From assembly GCA_031289625.1 (NCBI GenBank), contig JAITPB010000045.1:1-5076 (forward strand): 5,076 nucleotides of DNA, read 5' to 3'. Positions 1 through 5,076 of the stretch are shown here, in pieces; position 1 is the stretch's first letter, and every line of letters begins with the position of its first letter. The position numbers were made by a program, and so were the translations under genes. Under the pieces are notes generated by a model. It searched no databases. It was not told the DNA's origin and was given only the letters and a program-made list of their open reading frames with translations. This stretch comes from Clostridiales bacterium. Its GTDB lineage: Bacteria > Bacillota > Clostridia > Lachnospirales > WQUN01.

Positions 1-1887
1 AACCCCATTATCCGGGCGGAGATCCTGGAGGAAGGCGATTTTGTCGTGGACGAAAAAGCGAAGGCCGTTTCGCTCACACAGGAAGGCGTGAAGAAAGCGG
101 AGCGCTATTTTGCCGTGCAAAATCTTTCCGATCCCGAAAACCTCGATCTCCAGCACCATATCAACAACGCCTTGAAAGCCAATTACAACATGCATCTGGA
201 CAAAGATTACGTAAAGCAGACCGATGAAATCATCATCGTGGACGAATTCACGGGCCGTCTCATGCATGGCCGCCGCTATTCCGACGGGCTGCATCAGGCC
301 ATTGAGGCCAAGGAAAACGTCAAAGTCAATCGCGAGAGTAAAACCCTCGCCACCATCACATTTCAAAATTTTTTCAACCGCTATGGCAAAAAAGCGGGCA
401 TGACCGGTACGGCGCTGACGGAAGAAGGCGAGTTCCGGCAAATTTACGGCATGGACGTGGTCTCCGTGCCAACCAACGAATCGGTTGTCCGCATGGATCA
501 CGCCGACATCGTCTATAAAACCGAGGCGGCGAAATTTCGCGCTGTGATGCGCGACATTGTGGCGTCCCATCAAAAAGGACAGCCCGTGCTGGTCGGCACC
601 ATTACGATTGACAAGTCCGAGCAGATCAGTCAGATGCTGAAAAGAGAAGGCGTCAAGCATCAAGTGCTAAACGCCAAATATCACGCTATGGAAGCAGAGA
701 TCATCGCCTTGGCCGGGCAAAAAGGCGCCGTCACGATCGCCACCAATATGGCTGGCCGCGGCACAGACATTAAACTGGAAGAAGGCGTGAACCCGCTGGG
801 CGGCCTGAAGATCATCGGCACGGAACGCCATGAGTCACGGCGCATAGACAATCAGCTGCGCGGCCGTTCAGGCCGGCAAGGCGACCCTGGCGAGTCCAGG
901 TTTTATATTTCATTGGAAGACGACCTGATGCGCCTGTTCGGATCGGATCGCGTCATGAAAATCGTGGATACGCTGGGCATGGAAGAAGACGACCCCATCG
1001 AGCACGGCATGTTGAGCAAGGCCATTGAAAACGCGCAAAAAAAAGTGGAAGGCAACAACTTCGGGATCCGGAAGCACTTGCTGGAATATGACCAGGTGAT
1101 GAACGAACAGCGCGAAATCATTTACGATGAGCGCATGAAAGTTTTGGACGGTGCGGATTTGCGTGATAATGTCCTCAGTATGCTCAAATCTGTACTGGAT
1201 CGTGCCGTAGATTTATACACGGCCGATCATGAACACGCGGACGAGTGGGATCTGATTGGCCTGAACGAAAATCTCATGCTGATCTACCATAAACCGATCG
1301 TGATTTTATCGCCGGAGGAAGACATCACCCGGGAAACGGTGAAAGAGAATTTGTACCAGGAAGCTTTAAAAATTTACGAGGAGCGTGAAATCAAAGCCAC
1401 GCCGGATCGTATGCGCGAGATGGAGCGCAATATCCTGCTGCGCGTGATTGATTTAAAATGGATGGATCACATCGACGACATGGATCAAATGCGGCAGGGT
1501 ATTTCGCTGCGGGCCTATGCCCAGCGGGATCCCCTGGTGGAATACAAATTTATCAGTTATGATATGTTTGAGGAACTGAGCGCCAATATTCAGCTGGACA
1601 CAGTTCGAATTTTGTTCAACGTGCCGCTGGCCGCGCCGCAGGAACGGGAACAGGTTGCCAAAGAGACGTCGACCAACTTGGACGACAGCGCGGTCAAAGA
1701 GCCGGTGAAGAAAAAAAACGCTAAGATTGGACGAAACGATCTCTGCCCCTGCGGGAGCGGGCTCAAATACAAAATGTGCCACGGCAAGACGCCGGAACTG
1801 GCGAAGCAGCTCTCAACCGATACGCCCGCCGGGAAGCGGCAGGACAGCGCCAGCCCCGAAGCGCGGGATGAGTTTAAGGCTGTTTAA
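1..1887 (+). CDS. secA: Preprotein translocase ATPase subunit SecA (5'-truncated by window edge)
   Basis: SecA is the ATP-driven motor that pushes preproteins through the SecYEG channel, acting in the cytosol and at the inner face of the membrane. The frame is open from base 1, so the gene begins upstream. The GTG at 46 is internal, because the codons before it (NPIIRAEILEEGDFVVDEKA) already read as SecA. The window holds 628 residues; roughly the first 240, including Walker A, are missing. Visible landmarks in window numbering are DEFTGRLMHGRRYSDGLHQA from residue 81, GMTGTA (133-138), NMAGRGTD (249-256, motif V), QLRGRSGRQGDPG (285-297, motif VI), the helical scaffold and wing with LKWMDHID and LRAYAQRDPL, and a C-terminal SEC-C zinc motif with C582, C584, C593 and H594. 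The protein continues 33 residues beyond that motif, which is longer than usual. Stop TAA lies 26 nt before prfB. Identification is secure. Confidence 0.98.
   Translation, partial: NPIIRAEILEEGDFVVDEKAKAVSLTQEGVKKAERYFAVQNLSDPENLDLQHHINNALKANYNMHLDKDYVKQTDEIIIVDEFTGRLMHGRRYSDGLHQAIEAKENVKVNRESKTLATITFQNFFNRYGKKAGMTGTALTEEGEFRQIYGMDVVSVPTNESVVRMDHADIVYKTEAAKFRAVMRDIVASHQKGQPVLVGTITIDKSEQISQMLKREGVKHQVLNAKYHAMEAEIIALAGQKGAVTIATNMAGRGTDIKLEEGVNPLGGLKIIGTERHESRRIDNQLRGRSGRQGDPGESRFYISLEDDLMRLFGSDRVMKIVDTLGMEEDDPIEHGMLSKAIENAQKKVEGNNFGIRKHLLEYDQVMNEQREIIYDERMKVLDGADLRDNVLSMLKSVLDRAVDLYTADHEHADEWDLIGLNENLMLIYHKPIVILSPEEDITRETVKENLYQEALKIYEEREIKATPDRMREMERNILLRVIDLKWMDHIDDMDQMRQGISLRAYAQRDPLVEYKFISYDMFEELSANIQLDTVRILFNVPLAAPQEREQVAKETSTNLDDSAVKEPVKKKNAKIGRNDLCPCGSGLKYKMCHGKTPELAKQLSTDTPAGKRQDSASPEARDEFKAV
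1738..1785 (+). other. SEC-C zinc-binding motif of SecA
   Basis: This segment encodes the CxCx8CH zinc ligand set (C582, C584, C593 and H594 in window numbering) preceded by the typical IGRNDLCPCGSG context. In SecA this motif binds zinc and, in proteobacteria, SecB and phospholipid. Many Bacillota SecA proteins keep it without having SecB. All four ligands are intact here. Confidence 0.93.
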
Positions 1888-1913
1888 TATTTTAAAAGAG
1901 AGAAGTGATAAGG

Positions 1914-3030
1914 ATGTTGGTTTTGGAAGAATTATTGCAAGCGCTGGCCGCTTACAACAAAAAATTAGAGGAAATGGGGGCTTCACTTTGACGTTGCCGG
2001 CGCGAAGGCAAAGATAGCGGCTCTGCAAGAGCAATCGGCCAGCCCGGATATTTGGAACGACCAGGAAGCCATGCAGAAAATTCAGCGGGAGAGCAAGCAG
2101 CTCCAGGCCACAGTCGATCGCTTTGAAAAACTCCAGGCAAACTATGACGACGTGGTGACGCTGGCGCAGCTGGGCGTAGAGGAACAGGAAGAAAGCGTTG
2201 TGGCGGAGGCAGAAAAGCTGGCGGAGGATTTTACTGCGGCTTATGAGCGGATGCGAATCGAAACGCTCTTAAACGGAGAGTACGACCTGAACAACGCCAT
2301 CGTGACGCTCCATTCCGGCGCGGGCGGCACGGAGTCCTGCGACTGGGCCAATATGCTGCTGCGCATGTACAGCCATTGGGCGGAAAAGAACCATTACGCG
2401 TTTGAGGTTTTGGATTATCTGCCGGGGGAAGAGGCGGGCGTCAAGTCCGTTACATTTCATGTGAGCGGCGATTACGCTTATGGCTACTTGAGATGCGAGA
2501 AAGGCGTACACCGCTTGGTGCGCATCTCTCCATTCGACGCGTCAGGCCGCCGCCACACATCTTTCGCGTCCTGTGACGTCATGCCGGAACTGGCGGACGA
2601 CGTAAAAATGGAAATCGACCCGGACGACTTACGGATCGACACCTACCGCTCCAGCGGCGCGGGCGGTCAGCACGTCAATAAAACGGAATCCGCCATACGA
2701 ATCACACATGTGCCCACCGGCATCGTGGTGCAATGCCAAAACGAGCGCAGCCAGTTTAAGAACCGCGACATGGCGATGAAGATGCTCATGGCCAAACTGA
2801 ACGAAAACAAGCGGCAGGCAAAAATGGAAAAAATGCAGGGCATTCGCGGCGAGGTGAAGGACATCGCCTGGGGCAGCCAAATCCGATCCTATGTGTTTCA
2901 TCCCTACAGCATGGCGAAAGATCATCGGACAAACGCGGAAAGCGGCAACATCCAAGCCGTTATGGACGGCAACATCGACATGTTCATGAACGCGTACCTG
3001 GTCTGGAGCAAGCAGGAATGCGCGCCGTAA
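1914..3030 (+). CDS. prfB: Peptide chain release factor 2 (RF2), expressed by programmed +1 frameshift
   Basis: RF2 recognises UGA and UAA in the ribosomal A site and triggers hydrolysis of peptidyl-tRNA. The reading is join(1914..1988, 1990..3030): 25 codons (MLVLEELLQALAAYNKKLEE then MGASL), an in-frame TGA at 1989-1991, and a +1 shift into GAC GTT GCC. The full product is 371 residues, close to the usual 365-370. The codon-recognition tripeptide SPF falls at residues 205-207 and the catalytic GGQ at 250-252, the same numbers as in E. coli RF2, which confirms both the start and the shift. Residue 246 is Ser. The N-terminal helical domain and the PDIWND motif are present. The start ATG at 1914 is preceded by AAGG with no spacer and by a poor AGAGAG about 11 nt away, so TTG at 1917 or 1923 is possible. 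The 3' end overlaps the next gene by 13 nt. Expression should be autoregulated by RF2 level. Confidence 0.97.
1976..1992 (+). promoter_or_regulatory. RF2 programmed +1 ribosomal frameshift site
   Basis: The sequence GGGGG (1976-1980), CTTCA spacer (1981-1985), CTT TGA C (1986-1992) is the prfB recoding cassette. When RF2 is scarce, the ribosome pauses at the UGA, the P-site tRNA-Leu slips from CUU to UUU, and translation resumes at GAC (1990). Pairing of the G-run with 16S anti-Shine-Dalgarno normally stimulates the shift. The slip heptamer is canonical. The spacer is 5 nt, whereas the E. coli cassette AGGGGG-UAU-CUU has 3, and the A before the G-run is U here. This looks like a weaker or differently tuned stimulator. 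Confidence 0.93.
3005..3008 (+). promoter_or_regulatory. Ribosome binding site for the RluA-family gene, inside prfB
   Basis: GGAG ends 9 nt before the ATG at 3018 and lies within the last codons of prfB. It supports the start at 3018 and the resulting 13-nt overlap, an arrangement that favours translational coupling to RF2 synthesis. Confidence 0.6.
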
Positions 3031-3980
3031 TCATTACGCCGGCGGACAGCGGGCGGCGTTTTGATAAATATCTGGCGCGGTATATGAACACCGCGCCTAA
3101 ATCATTGATTTATAAATTACTCCGCAAAAAGCGCGTTAAGCTCAACGGCTGCCGCGCGGAAGGCGGCGAAATTCTGCGGGAGGGCGATGTGGTCAGCTTT
3201 TATTTGGCGGAGGAAACCATGTCCTGTTGTATGCGGGCCCGCGCGCTTCCAAAATCCGCCGGAGATATTGACGTGATTTACGAGGATGAATGGATTCTAC
3301 TGATCAATAAACCTGTTGGCCTTCTCACGCACGGCGACGGAACAACGCGGGACACGCTGACGGATCGCGCACTCTATTATTTACACGCGAAAAAAGTTTT
3401 TGACGCTTCCAGCGCGTCCACGTTTACGCCCGCTGTCTGCAACCGCCTGGATCGAAACACCAGCGGCCTGGTGGTTTGCGGCAAGACGTTGGCGGCTGTT
3501 CAGGCCCTCAACCGGATGTTCGCGGAGGGCAAAGCGCGGAAGGATTATTTGGCGGCTGTAACGGGGATCGTGCGAAAAGGAGCGTTGCTGCGCGGCTTTT
3601 GGGAAAAAGACGGGACGGCGAATCAAGCCGCCGTCCGCCGGGAAGGCGCTGGCAAAGAAATTTTTACGGAGTACGCGCCGATTGGGTACGGAGAGGGATG
3701 CAGCCTCTTGCGGATACGTCTTCACACGGGGCGCTCTCATCAAATCCGCGCCCATATGCAATCCATCGGCCATGCCGTCCTGGGCGATCCAAAATACGGC
3801 GACCTCGCGCGCAACGCCTGGCTCTTTGAAAAATACGCCATTCCCTCACAGCTTCTGCACGCGGAAAGAATCTTTTTTATGGAACCCGGCGGCGTATTGG
3901 GCCGCTATTATCGGCGCGCCTGGGCCGCCCTTCTGCCAGATCCCTTTCAAACTTTTGTCAACACAGAAATACACACATGA
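3018..3980 (+). CDS. RluA-family 23S rRNA pseudouridine synthase (RluC-like)
   Basis: This enzyme isomerises specific uridines to pseudouridine in RNA, most likely 23S rRNA. The 320-residue product has an N-terminal S4 RNA-binding domain (about residues 12-70, with FDKYLARYMN and the basic RKKRVKLNG), then the RluA catalytic domain. Catalytic landmarks are INKPVG (96-101), NRLDRNTSGLVV with the nucleophilic Asp145, and the C-terminal LHTGRSHQIRAHM (235-247) followed by LGDPKYGD. Asn142 replaces the His often seen before RLD, a common variant in this family. Domain order and length fit RluC/RluD rather than the shorter RluA or TruC forms, and the N-terminus most resembles Bacillota RluC-like proteins. 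The exact target uridines cannot be told from sequence alone. The start overlaps prfB by 13 nt behind a GGAG site. Confidence 0.93.
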   Translation: MRAVIITPADSGRRFDKYLARYMNTAPKSLIYKLLRKKRVKLNGCRAEGGEILREGDVVSFYLAEETMSCCMRARALPKSAGDIDVIYEDEWILLINKPVGLLTHGDGTTRDTLTDRALYYLHAKKVFDASSASTFTPAVCNRLDRNTSGLVVCGKTLAAVQALNRMFAEGKARKDYLAAVTGIVRKGALLRGFWEKDGTANQAAVRREGAGKEIFTEYAPIGYGEGCSLLRIRLHTGRSHQIRAHMQSIGHAVLGDPKYGDLARNAWLFEKYAIPSQLLHAERIFFMEPGGVLGRYYRRAWAALLPDPFQTFVNTEIHT

Positions 3981-3984
3981 GAGG
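3979..3984 (+). promoter_or_regulatory. Probable ribosome binding site for the nucleotidyltransferase gene
   Basis: GAGAGG overlaps the stop codon of the preceding gene and ends 12 nt before the ATG at 3997. The spacing is long. The in-frame ATG at 3985 abuts the site with no spacer, so it is a poorer start by this criterion. Confidence 0.45.
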
Positions 3985-3996
3985 ATGCTCATCATA

Positions 3997-4728
3997 ATGA
4001 AAGCCATTATTTTGGTCGCAGGTTACGCGACGCGCCTGTACCCCCTCACCCTGAACCTCCCGAAGGCGCTTCTGCCCATCGGGGGCAAACCCATTCTGGA
4101 AACTATCATAGAACATGTCGGCGCCGTCAGCGCGATTGACGGGATTTATGCGGTCAGCAACCATAAATTCGCCGGTCACTTCGAGAAATGGGCGGAGACG
4201 TCCCCCATCCCTGTCAAAGTGCTGGACGACGGCACCACCAGCGAGGAAAATCGAAGAGGCGCCATCGGGGATATCGCTTTTGTCATGGAACAGGAAAACC
4301 TGGACGACGACACGGTGATCATCGCCGGAGATAATTACTTTACGTTTTCTCTGCAAAACTATTATCAATATTTCCTGGACAAAAACAGCGACTGCGTATG
4401 CGTGCGGCAAATCGCGGATCGGGAAGAACTAAAACAGCTTGGCGTGGCCGTCCTGGACGCGGACGGGCGTCTCCTCCGCATGGTGGAAAAACCGGCGGAT
4501 CCGCCTTCCGATTACGCGGTATTCGCGACGTATATGTATAAAAAGGAAACCATGCAAATGATCCATGCGTATTTGCGTGAAGGCAACAAGCCGGACGCGC
4601 CGGGGAATTTTGTTCAATGGCTTTGCCAGCGGAAACCTGTGTACGCCTTTCACATGGACGGCGACTGTTTTGACATTGGCACGCCAGCCGCGTATGAAGA
4701 GGTTCAGCAATGGGTGAAGAAGGCGTAA
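3997..4728 (+). CDS. Sugar-phosphate nucleotidyltransferase family protein
   Basis: Proteins of this family join a sugar 1-phosphate to a nucleoside triphosphate, giving an NDP-sugar and pyrophosphate, usually for envelope or glycan precursors. The 243-residue product is essentially one Rossmann-like catalytic domain without a left-handed beta-helix tail. The N-terminal signature is LVAGYATRLYPLT (6-18) with PKALLPIGGKP (22-32). It is followed by DDGTTSEENRRGAIGDI (77-93), AGDN (110-113) with the probable metal-binding Asp112, VEKP (163-166), and FDIGTP (225-230) with the second metal-ligand candidate Asp226. It is closest in look to the glucose-1-phosphate thymidylyltransferase-like group, but the GYATR loop departs from the usual GGxGTR, so sugar and nucleotide cannot be assigned. 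The start is taken at 3997; ATG 3985 would add four residues (MLII). It lies 16 nt after the RluA-family gene. It is an odd companion for translation genes. Confidence 0.87.
   Translation: MKAIILVAGYATRLYPLTLNLPKALLPIGGKPILETIIEHVGAVSAIDGIYAVSNHKFAGHFEKWAETSPIPVKVLDDGTTSEENRRGAIGDIAFVMEQENLDDDTVIIAGDNYFTFSLQNYYQYFLDKNSDCVCVRQIADREELKQLGVAVLDADGRLLRMVEKPADPPSDYAVFATYMYKKETMQMIHAYLREGNKPDAPGNFVQWLCQRKPVYAFHMDGDCFDIGTPAAYEEVQQWVKKA
4699..4702 (+). promoter_or_regulatory. Ribosome binding site deciding the queG-like start
   Basis: GAGG (within GAAGAGG, 4696-4702) sits 7 nt before the ATG at 4710, near-ideal spacing. The competing ATG at 4728 has only AAGG four nt upstream. I therefore prefer 4710, though 4728 (TAATG overlap with the upstream stop) remains possible. 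Confidence 0.5.
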
Positions 4729-5076
4729 TGCCGCTGGAACTCATCCGGAATTTCGCAAAACAAAAAAATTGTCTCTGGGGCGTCTGCCCGGCGCGTCCCA
4801 TTCCGGGCCTGCGTGAACGTCTGCGCGCGCGCCTGGCGCGGCCGCCGTTTGTCCGCGCGGATTTAGACGAGAGGCTTTATCCCGATCGGCATTTGCCCGG
4901 CGCGCGCAGTATGATTGTCTTGGGTCTGCCCTACGCGCGCCAGAGCTTGGGCTTTCCCGCGGACGATCCCAGCGGGGCCATTACGGCGATGGCGGCTGGC
5001 GAGGATTATCACCGGGTTCTGCGCGGTATTTTGGGCGAATTGGCTGCGGCGCTGCGCGCGCGTTTGGATTTTCACG
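4710..5076 (+). CDS. queG: QueG-like epoxyqueuosine reductase, N-terminal part (3'-truncated by window edge)
   Basis: QueG is a cobalamin- and 4Fe-4S-dependent reductase that converts epoxyqueuosine to queuosine at the wobble base of tRNAs with GUN anticodons, in the cytosol. About 122 residues are visible, with no stop before the window end. Family-like features are an N-terminal helix (PLELIRNFAKQ), the segment LPGARSMIVLGLPYA, and AAGEDYHRVLRGILGELAAAL, matching the DUF1730-type N-terminal domain that precedes the ferredoxin-like cysteine clusters. Those cysteine motifs, which would settle the call, lie beyond the window, so a related QueG-like double 4Fe-4S protein is possible. The ATG at 4710 overlaps the nucleotidyltransferase gene by 19 nt; the alternative ATG at 4728 overlaps by one base. 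Either implies translational coupling. Codon use here is rich in GCG and CGC, like its neighbours. Confidence 0.75.
   Translation, partial: MGEEGVMPLELIRNFAKQKNCLWGVCPARPIPGLRERLRARLARPPFVRADLDERLYPDRHLPGARSMIVLGLPYARQSLGFPADDPSGAITAMAAGEDYHRVLRGILGELAAALRARLDFH

Noticed and set aside
903..1121. Minus-strand open frames opposite secA (also 1453-1782 and 1590-1787)
   Set aside because: They have no recognisable protein features and lie opposite strongly conserved SecA coding sequence; they are antisense shadows.
46..1887. GTG at 46 as the start of secA
   Set aside because: The frame is open to base 1 and the residues before 46 continue the SecA sequence, so this is an internal Val codon.
1883..1896. 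AT-rich near-palindrome TTTAATATTTTAAA between secA and prfB, as terminator or promoter -10
   Set aside because: The stem is at most about 5 A/T pairs with no U-tract or GC stem, and no matching -35 box is seen at suitable distance.
1989..1991. In-frame TGA in prfB as a disabling mutation or pseudogene
   Set aside because: It lies at codon 26 within the classic recoding context of RF2 genes, so it is programmed.
1727..2017. Plus-strand open frame spanning the secA-prfB junction, and the minus-strand frames at 1813-2034 and 1952-2140
   Set aside because: They run out of frame through the SEC-C motif and the RF2 leader, with low-complexity Arg/Pro-rich translations and no family resemblance.
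2071..3030. prfB starting at ATG 2071 as a shorter protein
   Set aside because: The codons from 1990 to 2070 read as conserved RF2 N-terminus and join through a CTTTGAC frameshift site to the 25-codon leader. The full-length numbering then places SPF and GGQ exactly as in E. coli.
3476..3829. Plus-strand open frame within the RluA-family gene, and minus-strand frames at 3381-3773 and 3664-3849
   Set aside because: They overlap the catalytic domain of a well-supported gene. Their Arg- and Gly-rich composition is what GC-rich off-frame reading produces.
3682..3996. N-terminal extension of the nucleotidyltransferase back to ATG 3682
   Set aside because: The extra 105 residues lie wholly over the RluA-family gene in another frame and have no family resemblance; the family N-terminus begins at 3997 (MKAIILVAG).
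3958..4410. Minus-strand open frames over the nucleotidyltransferase and queG-like genes (also 4340-4801, 4429-4710, 4863-5075)
   Set aside because: There is no ribosome binding site or domain support, and each is opposite a recognised gene.
1..5076. RNA genes, CRISPR arrays, insertion sequences, long repeats or riboswitches
   Set aside because: Coding sequence fills the window apart from two gaps of 26 and 16 nt, and I see no tRNA-like, repeat-spacer or transposase signal by eye.

Overview
The window is a compact, single-strand (+) stretch of a bacterial chromosome. It carries five protein-coding genes and almost no spacer DNA. The order is secA (3' part only), prfB (peptide chain release factor 2, with its programmed +1 frameshift), an RluA/RluC-type 23S rRNA pseudouridine synthase, a small sugar-phosphate nucleotidyltransferase, and the 5' part of a queG-like epoxyqueuosine reductase gene. 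Base composition looks moderately GC-rich (about mid-50s percent by eye). It is uniform across the window, with no sign of transferred DNA, mobile elements, RNA genes, CRISPR or long repeats.

The secA-prfB pair is a typical arrangement of Bacillota (Firmicutes). The SecA residues around motifs V and VI, the CxCx8CH zinc-binding tail and the RluA N-terminus also resemble Bacillota proteins. A Clostridia- or Negativicutes-like organism is my best guess; this rests on remembered family resemblance and not on a search.

Layout: 1-1887 secA, with its start lying before the window; 26-nt gap; 1914-3030 prfB, in which 25 codons are followed by an in-frame UGA and a +1 shift, giving 371 residues; 13-nt overlap; 3018-3980 rluA family; 16-nt gap; 3997-4728 nucleotidyltransferase; overlap of 19 nt (or 1 nt with the alternative start); 4710 onward queG-like, cut off by the window end. 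No gap exceeds 26 nt and I see no terminator or convincing promoter inside, so the five genes are probably co-transcribed and several are probably translationally coupled. Four of the five concern protein synthesis or export: preprotein translocation, UGA/UAA termination, rRNA modification and tRNA wobble-base modification. The nucleotidyltransferase is the functional outlier.

I found no previously undescribed system. The observation most worth a second look is the RF2 frameshift cassette. Its slip site is canonical, but its internal Shine-Dalgarno-like G-run lies 5 nt from the CUU codon instead of the usual 3 nt. A 33-residue tail after the SecA zinc motif is a lesser curiosity.
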